Part shown: piece after piece, positions 30,892-43,969 of the stretch | Position numbering within the stretch: the stretch's first letter is position 1 | How the letters are laid out: each line of letters starts with the position of its first letter | From: Triglochin maritima | Lineage: Eukaryota; Streptophyta; Magnoliopsida; Alismatales; Juncaginaceae | Direction of reading: 5' to 3' | DNA: 64,000 nt | Assembly (NCBI GenBank): GCA_963682175.1 | Contig: OY821787.1 | Location: 12,564,501-12,628,500, forward strand | Program-made: the position numbers and the translations under genes | Notes under the pieces: generated by a model | What the model was told of the DNA's origin: nothing | What the model saw: the letters and a program-made list of their open reading frames with translations, nothing else | Databases searched by the model: none

Positions 30892-33459
30892 TGTAACAAC
30901 CCCCGATCTCACAGTACGCACACTGAGAACCAACTCAAGTGTCGCGATCAGAGACCTCCGCGATGACCGAAGGAGTTACAAAAGACAGACCAAACAACGC
31001 TCGACAATGCCTAGAGAGATCATACATGGATAGACTAACATAAAACATAACTGAAAAGTGAGAGATTATCCATATATGGTAACAAAATCAAATACATTAC
31101 ATCGAGTTCAAAAGGGAAATACATCATAAATAATGCGGAAGCAAAAGACAAACTGGAGAATCTGGTCGACGTGCCCCTCGTGTACAGAATCTTCGAACTA
31201 CTCGTCTAGTCTGCCCTGTGGAAACCTAAGTACCTGCAAGCACCGCATTAACAAATGCGTGAGTTTTCAATTAAGAAAATCAGTATGCCCCTGGCCCAAT
31301 CATAGTTATATGGAAGAATACATGCAATCTATCAAAGACAAAAGCATCCGTAATAGAAACAGAAAAGCACATAATGAATCACAAGGCTACAACTCCAACA
31401 GTTGTGCCAATCGGGTAACACCCGCAGAAATCCCTCGAGAACATAACAAAAAGCATCAAATGCAACAGAAGGCTACGACTCCATAAGCCGTGCCGGTCGG
31501 GCGCACCCGAACCATTCCTCGAAAGGAACCAGAACACCAGCCTCGTTGGTCAAAGGCGGTCACTCGACGGTGACCCACCGCTTGGTACAAATCAATGCGC
31601 CAGATAAGTGTCCCAATTCGTGGCAAGTGACCTACATGGTGCCATCGCGAACTTGGGGACACCTACCCTGAGACAGAATGGCAGCGTGCCTGCCCAGGAC
31701 TTATCTTACGCCTGGCCTCCCAACGTAAAGGTCTTATGCGAATGGCCTCTGGAGCTAGAGGACCCACTCGTGGCCCGTCGGCCCAGAAAATGGAACGTGC
31801 CCAGAATTATTAATCAGATTAAATGCAATGCAAGCTACTTAAGCATCTAAAATCTAATGCATCTACAGTGTATGGAACGAGCTCAAGGAGGAGTATCCGG
31901 ATACCCTCCTATCAGCCCTGAACCAACTCGGAAATCAGACATATCAATCAGGAATCAACCCACACACTCACAATAGCAAGCAATCATAACCAGATTGGCA
32001 ATCAAGATAACAACTAATCGAGTCATCTACGGGTCATGATAATGATGTTATAAGGTCTGAAATCCTATGCGTCATACATATCCACAAAAACATACTTTAT
32101 ATCAGAAACATACATATGAAATAAGTAATAGAACATGCACCATAGAAGGAGGTATCATAAACCAACATCACAAGCTATCGATATCATGCATCATGGATTT
32201 CTGAACACGTGTATATGATAGGAACTTAGTATTCCAGACTAGATCAGAGATTATATGAATCAAATCATGAGACAATGCATGAACATATGGTCTGAAATCA
32301 GCATATAATTTATAGGAGAACATCAGGATATAATCCCAAAGCAATGCTAGCACTTATGATATAAAATTGGCAAACCCATTATGGAATATGGTCTAAACAT
32401 AGACCTCGACTAACGCATGGTTATGTGACTTATGATCAGCACAAAAACATGGAACATTATGTGAATTAAATCGAGAAGTAATGCAATCATACATGACCTA
32501 AAATCAGAAATCAAGGCATGGGATATGGTCTGAACATAGTCACAATTTATAGCATGGATACCTGATCTATATCAACCACTATGTCATGAAACACATCTGA
32601 CTATCGTCACTAAGTAACACATTAATATATGTCTTATAACCAGCAACATGTCATGGGATAATCTCCTGATAATGGCCACCAAACCATGCAATACATATGA
32701 TGAAACCAAAACAGAACGATTCATGCAATGTTCTTTGGACAAATAGCTAGATCACACATAGATCTAAGATCTGAAATCAAAGGCGATTCACGAGACTAAA
32801 ACATAACAAGTCACAAGTTCATGCTAGAAAGAGATCTCACAAATCAGTGATGCATAAAGGAGAGGGAGCATGCTCCAACAAAATAAACATGAGACAGATC
32901 CCAAGAGATTTCGAGATCAACCACACAAGTAGGGTTGCACCACGCAAGGTGCATGCAACAACCCACCCAACCGTCTCCCTGCAGCCTAGCCTCCTCCCTG
33001 CTAAGTTCTCCATCAAACCATCGTGGAAACACATGGAGTGGAGGACGTGCAAGAAGGAGGGAAAACGTGGACAGCCACTGAAGATCCGAGTTGCACCACA
33101 GCTCACCCAATCGGTAGAACTCTAGTTGTGCAAACCCTGATCCTCATGACCAACCAGCCACTGGTGTTGTGCAGAACTAAGCCCAACACCCACCCCCACA
33201 TCCTAATCCAAAGGCTAGAGGCATACCTGAGCAGCAAGGAGGTACCTAAGCACCCGATCGGCCCGATTAAGCCACCGATTGCAAAAACCGCCCGATGGGT
33301 CGCACCAGAGCACAAACCACATAAACTCTCCCAAAAAGGAAACTCTACCAAGTCTGAGCATGAAGCCACAAGCATACATCAAGCACGCCAACAAGACAAC
33401 AAAATTGACCACAAGGATGAATAAGACTTTAAAAATGTGGCAGGAGAGCGGGTCTTACA
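30892..33459 (-). mobile_element. Solo LTR, probably gypsy of Del/Tekay type (2568 bp)
   Basis: It begins TGTAACAACCCCCGATC, ends GAGCGGGTCTTACA and is flanked by a perfect 5-bp duplication CTTAC (30887-30891 and 33460-33464). The host copia-3 sequence is continuous without it (compare 5308-5330). No PBS, PPT or pol frame lies inside, so one LTR is left after recombination. Read on the minus strand it would start TGTAAGACCCG and end GGGGGTTGTTACA, which fits Del/Tekay LTRs; the strand is therefore inferred. Internal repeats of about 87 bp (near 31383 and 31470) are visible. Confidence 0.82.
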
Positions 33460-35017
33460 CTTACACTTTTATCTCCAAATTAGAACCCAATAAAGTAGAA
33501 CAAGCATGTAATGATGAATTTTGGTTAATCGTTATGCATGAAGAGTTAAATCAATTTGTTCAAAATGACGTTTGGGAACTTTTTGAAAAACCAACTAATC
33601 AAACTGTTATTGGAACTAAGTGGATCTTCCGAAACAAACTTGATGAAGATGGGAATGTAGTTAGAAACAAAGGTAGACTCGCTCCTCAAGGCTACCGCCA
33701 AGAGGACGGGACAGACTATGATGAAACTTATGCTCTCGTTGCTCGTATGGAAGTCATTTGCATGCTTTTAGGTTATGCATCTTTTATGGATATCAAACAT
33801 TTTCAAATGGATGTTAAAAGTACTTTTCTAAATTACTTTATTTCTGAAAACGTTTATGTTGCACAACCACCCAGATTTGTAAATGAAACTTACCCAAACT
33901 ATGTGTTTAAACTCAAGAAGGCTATTTATGGACTCAAGCAAGCTCCTAGGGCTTAGAATGAGAGGTTGAAGAACTTTTTGATTAACAAAGATTTCACAAT
34001 GGGTAAAGTAGATACCACTCTATTTGTAAAATCTCATAATCACGATTTATTAGTTGTACAAATATGTGGATGATGTCATTTTTGGTATAAGTAACCCTTG
34101 TCTTTGCGAAGAATTTTCTAAGTATATGAAGGGCGAGTTCGAGATGTGCTTAATTGGGGAACTAAATTTCTTCCTCGGACTCTGAATTCAACAAACTCGA
34201 GATGGGAACTTCATACACCAAGCAAAGTACACAAAAAAGCTTCTTAACCGCTTTAATCTTGAAGATTGCAATGCAAGCCCCCACAAGAATCTCATGAGCA
34301 CAAGCTTAAAATTAGACAATGATGAAAACGGAAAAGATGTGGACATCAAGAAATATCATGGTATGATCGAATCTTTAATTTATCTTATTGCTAGTAGCCC
34401 CGATATCACGTTTGTTGAGTGTGTTTATGCGCTCGTTTCAAGCATGTCCTAAAGAATCTCACTTAAATGCTTTGAAAAGGATTTTTTGCTATCTTAAAGG
34501 TTCTCCGGTTTTTGGGTTATTTTATCCCACGACTAATGCTTTCGTTCTTGTTGCTTATAGTGACAACGACTATGCAGTTGTATCTTAGATCGTAAGAGCA
34601 CTAGTGGTACTTGCCATTTTTGGGAAAATCTCTTGTGTCTTGGTTTAGTAAGAAACAACATATTGTTTCATTGTCTACAACCGAGGCTGAGTATATTGCC
34701 ACCGGTTGTGCTTGTGCACAAGTCTTATGGATGAGGCAAACCCTCAAAGACTTGAAACTTGAGTTTCAAACTACTCCGGCTCTTTGTGATAATACTAGTG
34801 TTATCAATCTTTCGAAAAATCCAATTTTGCATTCAAGAAACTAGCATATCGAAGTAAGACATCACTTTCTTAGAGATCATGCAACTAAGGAAGATATTAA
34901 ACTTGTGTTTGTTCCTACAAATTATCAATTAGCAAATATTTTCACTAAACCTTTAAATGTTGATCAATTCAATCACATACGGCTCAATCTAGGCATGTGT
35001 AATTTAAATGACATATA
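33460..35017 (+). pseudogene. copia-3 reverse transcriptase and RNase H remnant
   Basis: RT motifs WELFEKPTNQTVIGTKWIF and GYRQEDGTDYDETYA are present. The sequence continues to a stop after KQAPRA (33954). The YVDD region is frame-shifted near 34060. RNase H keeps STTEAEYIATG and CDNTSVINLSKNP. It ends with a short tail equivalent to CNSNDV in copia-1. The apparent long frame from 33279 starts inside the solo LTR and is chimeric. Confidence 0.85.
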
Positions 35018-35736
35018 ACTCGGTATTGTCTTATACTTTCAAAAATTGCATTTTGGTTGAGTTCTTCTTTGTGTTTCACTTGCGTTTGATGGGTTAGGAG
35101 TAGGTTTGAGCTGAAACTTTCATTTCAAACTCCAAATGGTTGACCAAAAAATATGTTTTGTTCAACCAGATAGCCTTCTCACGATCTGGCACAAAAGTTT
35201 TCTTAAGTGACCGGTCGAACAGTTATACCCCGTTCGACCGCTGTCGTTCGACCGTGGTTCTCTTTATTTTGACCGATGTTTTCAGGCTCTTTCTACCTCT
35301 TGCGTTCGTTCGACCATTGCCTCTTTTTCGTTCGACCAAAAATGACATGTACTTTCTGCCTCATTTCCGTCGATCGTTTCCCCTTCCCGTTCGACCGAAA
35401 ATAACATGCACTATTTTACCTCTTTTTTTCGTCGACCGTGTCTCATTTCTGGTTGAACCCAAGCTCAAATCGACTTAAATGTTCCCCAAATCTTTTCATT
35501 CGATCGACCATTAGTGCGTGTCTGAAAAACCGGTGATGCAATTTTCTGCTACATCTAGGGTTAAAATCGCACATTCAATTCACTTTTACCTCTCTCTTTT
35601 ACCCTAGTTGTCGCCCCTCTCCTTCCTGTCGACCCTACCTCCCATCTGACCGATGATTTGTTGATTTGAAACTATATTTCGCTCCACTTCTTCCTCCATA
35701 TCACTTCCACCATCCACTTTTTCCTCCTCTATCATC
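35018..35736 (+). repeat. copia-3 spacer with degenerate GGTCGACC motifs
   Basis: GTTCGACCG, GTCGACCG and CGATCGACC variants recur at 35200-35520. There is no gene. Confidence 0.65.
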
Positions 35737-36956
35737 ATGACTGGAAGGAAGAAGATGATATCTCGCCGGCCAAGGCAAGACTCTAACGTAATCGCCACCG
35801 AACATCACAAGAAGAGGGCTGAAGATCGTATTTCCACCGACCCAAATGTTCACCATCCGCCGCACCTCTGACAAAACCTTTTTCCCGATCAACGATAATG
35901 CCCAAGGCACTTCGTATTCTCGTTACTCGGCCACTTCATACCCTTCGAAAGGTTGAGGTATCGTATTTTTTTGATCATCTTGTACGAGAGCACTTAGATG
36001 CAAATAAACTTACATATTGCATGACCAAACTATTACCCAAATCGTATTATCCATTTCTAGTCCAACAATTCTATTGCAATCTTAGAAATGATCCTAAACG
36101 ACAAATCTATAGGACTATGATTAATGGTATGCATTATGAAGTTGTCCTTAGTCTCATTGCCTCTGCATTAGGTCTAGATTATTCTGGTGTTCATATCTAT
36201 GTAGAGAATCCACATGTCGTAATAGAGGACATAACCACAACCGATATGATAGAAGTATTGTATGCCACTCCACCACCAACTAAGAATGGGAAAGTTGTGC
36301 ACAATACCTCACTCATGCATCCACTACCTCGGATATTAGCATATATAATGTCATACAACTTGCTTCCCAAACATGGCCACCACAATGAGATTTCCTTGAC
36401 CTAACTTATTTCCATCTATTGCCTCTACAAGAAAATCCCGGTCAATTGGTCATTATTCATATTCCTTCACATGTGGTATCACAAAGGGAAGTACCTCCCG
36501 TATCTGATGTGGCTCACCTTATGTCTTCGAGCATCTCAAGATCAACTTATATAGCTTTCCTCCAGCGGTCTACAACTTTCCCATCTAAAGACCACCTTGG
36601 TAAAGATGAAGACTATTGCCTCCTCATCTCAACAACCTCTTTCGGATGAAGAATCTGAAGAAGAGACTCCCACTGACCCTTGTTGGATGCCAAGTCAAGC
36701 TCAGAGGGAGTCGTCAAACTCTTTGGGTGAGGGAGATGAAGATGCTTGGAACTATGGTGGTAGTTGGACAGCCGATCATGCTGGCTCTAGTGACGCTCAT
36801 TCCATTCAACAGTTTTCTGATCGTTTTGATGTGTTTGAGGCTTCAAATTCTGCTTGGATTGATTGTCTTGAAGCCAACATGGATGCTCGTTTTGATTCTG
36901 TGCTGAGGGGGATTGATTCTCTCTCATCTCTTCTTTGTGGTCAGCGTCTCAGTTGA
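35737..36956 (+). pseudogene. copia-3 third ORF, frame-shifted
   Basis: It starts MTGRKKMISRRPRQD at 35737 and stops at 35868. The main domain resumes in another frame at 35898 (LDANKLTYCMTKLLPKSYYP, FLVQQFYCNL) and ends at 36402. The acidic and heptad-like C-terminus (SDEESEEETPTDPCWMPSQ, then FDVFEASNSAWIDCLEANMD) is at 36597-36956. It is clearly homologous to 24856-26127. Confidence 0.8.
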
Positions 36957-37403
36957 TGTATTGGTGTTTGTACTTGGTTGATGTTTTGGTGTTTGTCTTT
37001 TGTTTGGACCTTTTGGATGTTTGAAGTATACATGTTTTTTTAATCTTTTGTCATTTCAAATGATGTTTGTTTGTGTTGATCATTATTCTCTATAAATTTG
37101 GATATTTAGTTGACATTTCGCTATTGAATGTGTTTGGATGCATGGATGGTTCTCTCTTAATCGTTGTTTCTTTTTGGCATACATGATTACGCTTTCATTC
37201 CTCTATGTCATGAGATGCTTTAAACTCAATACTATATTCATGATAATTCTTTTTTATTTTACCAAAGGGGGAGAGAAAACTATATACATGTTTAGTGATA
37301 TAGCTAGGAGGAGATATTAGATAGGGGGAGCTTTATTGCTAATTTTTTTGAAGATTAACATGTATTTAGATTGATAGGTTGTCGTCATCCAAAAGGGGAA
37401 GAT
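36957..37403 (+). other. copia-3 polypurine region
   Basis: AAAGGGGGAGAGAAAA (37263), AGGAGGAGATATTAG (37308), GATAGGGGGAGC (37321) and the LTR-adjacent AAAAGGGGAAGA (37391) form several PPT-like runs. No gene is seen. Confidence 0.65.
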
Positions 37404-38893
37404 TGTTGACTTTTTGACTAATACTCCTTAATCCGGTTTTGATGATTAATTAACATATCAATAAATCCATGTACATCTATCATTACTTCACATGCATATG
37501 CACATATATAGTTGGTTTTAATAACCATTTCAGGAGATAAGTGTTGATACAAGACAAGAAATCAAATTGAAGAATAATATAGGATTTATATTTCTGTACA
37601 TAGGATTTATATGTAACTTGGGCACTTGAAATCTTATTGATTCGCATTGCATGATCCATAGAAAACCTATAGAAGTCTCATACAAAATTCCATATCAAAT
37701 CGACTCTTTTAGGTGACTGATTACACATAAGAATTCCTCTTGGATCAGAGCTCCTGCAGAAAATGGTTGACCGATAGACCATCTAGTTCGACCGAATTTA
37801 ACAAACTCTAATTCTTTTCCCAGAACGATCGAATGGTACTTCATCTGGTTCAACTAATTTTAACTCTTACCCTGTCCAAAATAGTTGACAGATTATTTAT
37901 CCCAGTTCGACTGATACCCGCCTTAAATTTATTCATTTCTTCTTCATCGGTTATTTCTTTGAATACGTCTCGGTTAATGTGCGAACCGGTCGACCGAAAC
38001 TTGATTTTGGTTCGACCATTTGACACTTCTTATTTGTCTTAAATATGACCGTTATACGTGTCGTATTATACAATGGTCATATATACATACTTTAACTAAC
38101 CTAATTCATATTTTTGGCCACCGGACGAAATGCCATGATGGAAACCGACCGGATCAAAAACAATTTGAGCTCCAAACTCCTTGTTATTTTTGGTCGGATG
38201 AGATTCTCCTTGGAGTCCGACCGTTACCCTGTTTGTTTAATAGTATCCTGACAAAAACCCTCAGAACGGTCCATCGTTCCTAGACTTCGTTCGACCGTTC
38301 ACTTAAATTCTAGCATAAGTGGTTCGATCGGCGTGTACTTCAGATCGAACGTTTTCTTACTTATAAGAAAACAGTCGAACATTTCTCCCGTACCGGTCGA
38401 CCATTGGTGCACAGATTTGTGTTCTGAACTTTTATGTTTTGTGTATCTTACACAAATCCTTTCGAAATAAATCTCAACGGCTAGATTAAGTTTAGAGCCT
38501 ATACATAGAGCTTAGAACAACCTTACAAGGTTACCAATCCTTTCTTTAAAAGTCTCATACTCATACTACTTCAAATTTCTCTCAAAGTTTTCATTGTGCT
38601 CAATTTTTCACTTAAATAATTCATTGCTCTCATCAATCATTCAAGTGCTCAGGATTAGAAGTGGTTAGTACAATCCTCAGCAAGGTGTTGTAATAGCTTC
38701 CGGAGTGAAGCTCTTCTCGGATTGTGAGAAGGTGGTCCAAGCTTGGCGAGGGTGTTTGCAAGTTTGAAGTGTAAAGACAAGATCTTCCGGCCTGGAACGG
38801 GGAGACGAATAGTGGAAAATGTGAAGTTGCTCAAGGATGGGAAATTTGTAAGAGATGACTAGGATCCGGTTGGTGGATCCAAACCTCTATACA
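37404..38893 (+). repeat. copia-3 3' LTR, truncated
   Basis: It starts TGTTGACTTTTTGAC and is collinear with 26538-28190, ending at ...CCAAACCTCTATACATC, where MULE-1 transposase sequence begins. GGTCGACC motifs are at about 37987 and 38394. Confidence 0.85.
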
Positions 38894-38911
38894 TCGGGTC
38901 ATCAATTAGTG

Positions 38912-39790
38912 GGTTTCAATATTGCAAACCCGTTGTCAGTATGGATGGAACCCACCTCTATAGTAAATGTAGAGGTTTATTGCTAATTGCAAGGAAAGAA
39001 TGGGACAAATCAAGTTTTCGAAGCAGGTAAAACTCGTTCCTTTATGGAATTTGAAGAGCTAATGAAGGTTATTGCAGAGGAACATAAACCGGTATACGAG
39101 TGGATTCAGCATCAAGGTCCTTCGGAAAGATGGACTTGTTATCACGACGGGGGTCGACGTTTCGGATGTATGACAACAAACATGTCAGAAAGCTTCAACA
39201 ATGTCTTACGAGGGGCACGCGGTATGCCAATTACGACCAATATTTTGATGATTTTCTTCTTTTGAACAAATTGTTTGTTAAAAGAAGGGACATCGCTGAG
39301 TCATGGAATGAAACATATCTACCGACAGTCCACACCGAAGTGACGACAAACAGCAATCTGGTCAGAACTCATACAATAACTCGATACCACCAGTTGATGT
39401 ACCAGGTTGAAGTCAATGACAAGAAAAAATACCTAGTGAAATTTGAAGGAGTTATTACTTGCACTTGTGAATACATAATTGCAATGCACGTCCCATGTTC
39501 ACATGTACTATCAGTTTGGAGCGGTAGACATGCAAATGTTAGCACTTCACATCTGGTCTCCCCGTATTATGAGGTTCAAATGTACAGACATGCGTACAAA
39601 CCGATATTCATCCCAATTTCTGATGTGAGGTATTGGCTAGATCGTGGCTACATCACAATGAAGCCTCCACAAACCAAAAGGCCTCCTGGTCGGTCAAAAT
39701 CAATGTGAATCCGAAATGAGATGGACGAGCACTATGGAAGAAGGGTACGGTGTGGGAGATGCGGCAGTTTGGGGCATAATAGAAAATGAT
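38912..39790 (+). pseudogene. MULE-1 transposase (MURA-like) remnant with SWIM zinc finger
   Basis: A DDE-start motif (KPVVSMDGTHLY, near 38930) is followed after an internal deletion by the C-terminal region RFGCMTTNMSESFNNVLRGA. Then comes a SWIM finger (CTCEYIIAMHVPCSH: C-x-C...C-x-H, near 39460-39510) and the tail YWLDRGYITMKPPQTKRPPG. A zinc-knuckle-like CGRCGSLGHNRK lies near 39760 after a stop. Frame changes near 39160-39265 break it. The deletion has removed the rest of the catalytic core. Confidence 0.82.
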
Positions 39791-40359
39791 GCAAGGAACT
39801 TATATAGTAAGATTGTTTAAAAAATGTCTATGTTACTATTATGTAGGATTTCAGATAAATGTAGGAATTGAATTGATGTGGTGTAAGACTTGGTGGTGTA
39901 AGAGTTGAATGTGGTGTAAGAGTTGAATGTTTTTTAAGATTTGATTGTGATGTAAGACTTCAATGAATGTCATTCCCTATTGGTAAAAAACTAGATATTT
40001 GATTTTATGACTCCAATTTAATATTACGTTCATTGTTAAGATATGATTTGCAACACTCCAATGTTTTCTAATATTTAACGTGTTATGTACAGATGGAGTT
40101 TGGTGGTTCCAGTTCGGTTCGGTTAGAGGCAGCTACGCTACACAGGGTCCGGTAGACAGATCAGTGTTGGTTTTGCAGGCCAACCACAAGTCTGACTTGT
40201 TATAAGATTTTGTAAGCATTTTACTACTTTAAGTGAAATATTTGCACATATGTATTAATATTCTAACATTTATCTTAAATTTTGCTGAAGGATGTTGATG
40301 ACGTAAAATGTGTTGAGCATGGATCAAATCTCAACGAATGACAGATCACTGATGAGAGG

Positions 40360-41574
40360 ATGTTGTTTCTGCTAGATATGGCGGGGTTTCAAACAGTCAC
40401 TTGGTTGGGCCGAATATAGTTGGACCATACCTTGCTGGGGGCGATGGTTGAGCGTTGGAGATCGGAGACTCATTCATTTCACTTGCGACATGGTGAGATC
40501 ACTTGCACCTTATGTGACATCTCTATGATTCTCGGCTTGCGCGTAGATGGTTTGCCGGTATGTGAGTCTCAGGAGTACGTTTGGTCAGAGGTCTGCATGG
40601 ATTTATTAGGTCAGGTCCCCAATGACTTGGGTCGTAAGGGTTCTGTAACTTTGGGTTGGTTGCAAGCTCAGTTTCAGTAGTTGCATTTTGATGCTGACAA
40701 GGAGGCGGTTACACGACACACCAGAGCCTTTATTATGTTCCAACTGGGATGCAGTATTTTGGCAGAAAAGAGCGGCACGATGGTTCACTTGAAGTACCTA
40801 TCTTTGCTCGGAGATTTGGCCATCTCATTGGAGTACAGTTGGGGTAGTGCGGCTCTGGCCCACTTATATCACATGTTAGACGAAGCTTCACTGATTCTGA
40901 CCAAACATTTGTGTGGATTTCTTACGTTCTTGTAGTTGTGGTGCTGGGAACATCTACACATTGGGAGACCTTTGAAGAGCAGACCATTACTATACCCGGA
41001 TGACCAAATGGCACCATTAGGTGTCTGTTGGAGACGACCAAGATAATTCAAGGGTAGTGCGAAGACGACGACACTTGATTTTTATCGGAATGAGCTGGAC
41101 GTGCAGGAATTCGATCAAGTGATTTGGGACTCTTATGCACATTTGGATCTTAGTCAGTTACCACCACTATGTATGGAAGGTTCAGAGATTTGGACGAGTC
41201 GTACTTGGCTTATAAATTTTGGTGAGGTGGTTATGCATTGTCCAGACCGAGTGATGAGGCAGTTCGGTCTACAACAACACATTCCAAAGCCGATCGAGAA
41301 ACATGTAGTGAAATCGGCTCAGGGGAGGTCGGATGTTAATTGGTTGGCGGAAAATCACCAATTCATTCAGCATTGGTCGCACAGAAGAGATCATCTACAG
41401 TTTGAGCAACCACTCCTAGGTGTCACTCCTGAAGAGAGCACACATCTGTATATGGAATGGTACTGGAGCATCACTATACGTTGGATTGTTCATCACACGT
41501 TAGATCCGACTCATAGATTATACAGAGCTCGAGCAGGTAGAGAGCGGGAGATGGTAAGATCTAAACATTTATTT
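40360..41574 (+). pseudogene. MULE-1 plant mobile domain (PMD, aminotransferase-like) gene
   Basis: One frame runs 1.2 kb with stops at 40417, 40678, 40933 and about 41041 but no frameshift. Motifs LDHTLLGAMVERWRSETHSF, then HLRHGEITCTLCDISMILGL and RVDGLPV are typical of PMD proteins, a family found in transposons and in host MAIN/MAIL genes. The second half contains MEWYWSITIRWIVHH. The preserved phase suggests loss of function mainly by point mutation. An intron may lie near 41575-41637. The biochemical role of PMD in transposons is not established. Confidence 0.8.
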
Positions 41575-41734
41575 TAACAATTACCACATTTTAAATTTGT
41601 GTTTAGTGTTTGATGAATTGTTTAATTATCTGTAGGTGCACGGAGTTTATGAGTTCCACGAAGAACTCCATTAAATTCACGAGGCAATCAGAGATCACAA
41701 GACAGACTCTTCAATGGTTGCAAAATTGAAGGAA

Positions 41735-41955
41735 AAATGAAGGCTTGGCTTATGTGTTTTGGTGCTAAAGAACCAACATTACATTTGAGTCAGGACCACG
41801 TCGTTAAAGAAGAAGATCCACACACTCAAGAAGATGTTGGCGGTCTGACTCGGGATACAGAGAATGCAACACGAGGAGGGGGACGGGGCAGGGGGAGAGG
41901 ACGTGCTCAAGCACGTCCTAAAAGGAAGAAGAGATTGAGAGGTCACTTAGGATAG
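41735..41955 (+). pseudogene. C-terminal Gly/Arg-rich exon of the MULE-1 PMD gene
   Basis: It encodes KAWLMCFGAKEP and then an Arg-Gly run (GGGRGRGRGRAQ) with KRKKR, a possible nuclear localization segment. It ends at the TAG at 41953. The inverted copy in MULE-2 is around 47740-47970. Assignment to the PMD gene is by position. Confidence 0.55.
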
Positions 41956-42177
41956 ATTTTTAGTTGTGTTAAACTTATTTGGTTGTTATTACACTACTTT
42001 TGGTTTTATGTTAAAATGTTAAACTCCTTATTGTGTTAAACTTGGATTTTTTTGGTGTGTTGAAATGGTGATATTGGTTGTATTTTGCTACTTGGAAATG
42101 GTTGTGTTTGTTGTTGAATTTTTTGTAATTGGAATGATTGTCTTTGTTGTCAAAAGGTATTTAAACAAGAAATCAAG

Positions 42178-42642
42178 TTGTCGAGTTCCTAAATTAAATG
42201 TTCTTCAACAGAACTCGACATCACAAGTGCCGAGTTCACATTAACAGAACTCGGCATGTGTGATGCCGAATTCACATTAACTGTTCTCTTGTCCCTACAT
42301 CTCATGCATGATCTGAGTTGTCAGGAGAGCAGTTCACATAGAACTTGGCACTTGAGATGCTGAGTTCTATTTGAAATATTGTTCTCCTGACAACTCACAT
42401 CGAGCGAAATATGTCAAGTGTTGGGCAATAAAAACCAAACTGAACTCGACACTAGTGATACCGAGTTCCCTCAAGCATAACTCGACATCACAAGTGCCGA
42501 GTTTTCTAGACACTAAAAAATAAAATCCGTCGCCGCCACGTGTCACCACGTGGTGGCAGCGGTTCTAGTATGAAAAATACTTTTAAATGAGTTCTATTTT
42601 TGTAAAAAAAAATTAAAATAATATTATTTTGAAAAAAAAATC
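42178..42642 (+). repeat. MULE-1 terminal region with AACTCGRCA/TGYCGAGTT hairpin units
   Basis: Several short inverted units such as AACTCGACATC...GTGCCGAGTT occur at 42180-42510. The outermost AT-rich end aligns with both ends of MULE-2 in the proper orientation. Confidence 0.7.
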
Positions 42643-43611
42643 TTTTTTTTTATTGGTGATGATCTATTTTTAGGATTTTGGGTCTTGTTTGTAGGGCCAT
42701 CACTACTTGATTTTGTACGGCATGGAGGAAGAAGCACGTTAAACACTTGTGTTATGCTGGTCCAATTACTAGAACATGTCATAACACAAAAGCATATTTA
42801 GTTGTTGCGAACCAAAAGAGACTCTCCTAGCAAATGATTTGTAATTTTATAGCGAACTACAATTAGTAGTAAAGTTAGTGATTTAATAACAAAAAATCGT
42901 AGTAAATAAACTACAACTAGTAGCAAATTTTATATGTTTTTGTGTCACGTTAATCATTATTAGTATCAGATCTCTAGTTATCATCAGTAAAGGTCCATTT
43001 TTCAGTATCACGTTAATCATCATTAGTATCAAATCTGTAATTATTAGTAGCGAATACAAAGTAATGTTTTCATAGTCAAGCCCAACTTTATTTTTCCACC
43101 ATTATCGTCTGACTAAGGTCATGACCGACCTCTACCACATCGCCGACAAGGTCAAAGAACAACAACGTGAGAATAACTTGAGTGTTGTTGATGTGCAAAG
43201 CCATCACTCTAAACTCTGACAAGCTTTCATGTTCTAGACTCCCAATGAACGTTTGGCAATATAAACCACAACCGTACTTTAGAGAGAGTCATTGAGGAGT
43301 TTTTATCACGTGAGACAGTGTCTAGCTCGTGTCGTGGGTTAAAACCAAACACTGGTTTGGTTGGCAGTGTGGTCAGGGAGCAATAACTGATGTTGGATTG
43401 GACTTATTAACGTGTGAAAGCGGCATGACGAAGAAGTGTGGTTAATTAGAGTACGTACTCGAAATTGCTTGAATTTGAAAGAAGAAGAAAATCCAACTTG
43501 GATTGGATGTTATAGTGAAGTGAGGTCACCAAAATATGTGAGAGCACGAAGTCACAGTAAGTTGTCACAAATCGCAAGAGATACTCTTGGCAAATAAAGT
43601 GCAGTAAAAAA
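42643..43611. other. Non-coding sequence between MULE-1 and MULE-J
   Basis: No gene is recognised. A phrase (CACGTTAATCATTATTAGTATC and a similar one about 60 bp on, 42945-43030) is repeated. It may be host sequence or old repeat. Confidence 0.4.
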
Positions 43612-43969
43612 AGGAGTTACTATTTGTCGTCGGAAAATTACTTAAATCGCCTTAAAAATTACATTTTTGTCCTTAACAAATCAATTAATACACATTTCGT
43701 CCCGTGTCTTTAAACAAGGTTTTTGACTCAGTTTCACTCACATTCCTAGTACCAACACCACGAAAATGTCTCGCGAAGTACCTGGACTCGGCGAGGTAAC
43801 GAAGGCGGATTTTTTTTTCCGACTCGAGCGTATGGCTAAGACGCTTCCCCCAACGTGGAGGCATCTGGCTAAGACGCCCCATTTTTTTTTGTTTTTTTTA
43901 ATTATCTGTTAAATTAATTTTTTCCAGGTTCCTTTGCAAGATTTCGGTGGTGATAGAGTAGATTACAGT

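Larger units (their letters stand above)
28317..38893 (+). mobile_element. copia-3: older Sirevirus-type element hosting later insertions
   Basis: Fragments of gag (28317), protease, integrase, RT, RNase H, ORF3, PPT and 3' LTR follow the same order as copia-2 but with many more frame breaks. It begins abruptly in gag at the copia-2 LTR. A hAT-like MITE and a solo LTR interrupt it. Its 3' LTR is cut at 38893 by MULE-1 sequence. Confidence 0.85.
38894..42642 (+). mobile_element. MULE-1: truncated Mutator-like element with transposase and PMD gene
   Basis: The left end is missing; transposase sequence begins directly after the copia-3 LTR. A transposase remnant (38912-39790), a PMD gene remnant and a terminal region of AACTCGAC...GTCGAGTT units (42178-42642) follow. 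Segments 39600-42600 recur inverted at 47200-49740 (MULE-2). The right end is placed at about 42642 by alignment with the MULE-2 termini. Confidence 0.8.

Noticed and set aside
31133..33424. Several short frames on both strands
   Set aside because: All lie within the solo LTR, show no domain and overlap one another.
33279..33956. Long plus-strand frame of 225 codons
   Set aside because: Its first third is solo-LTR sequence and only the part after 33464 is copia RT. The joint frame is a chance result of the insertion.
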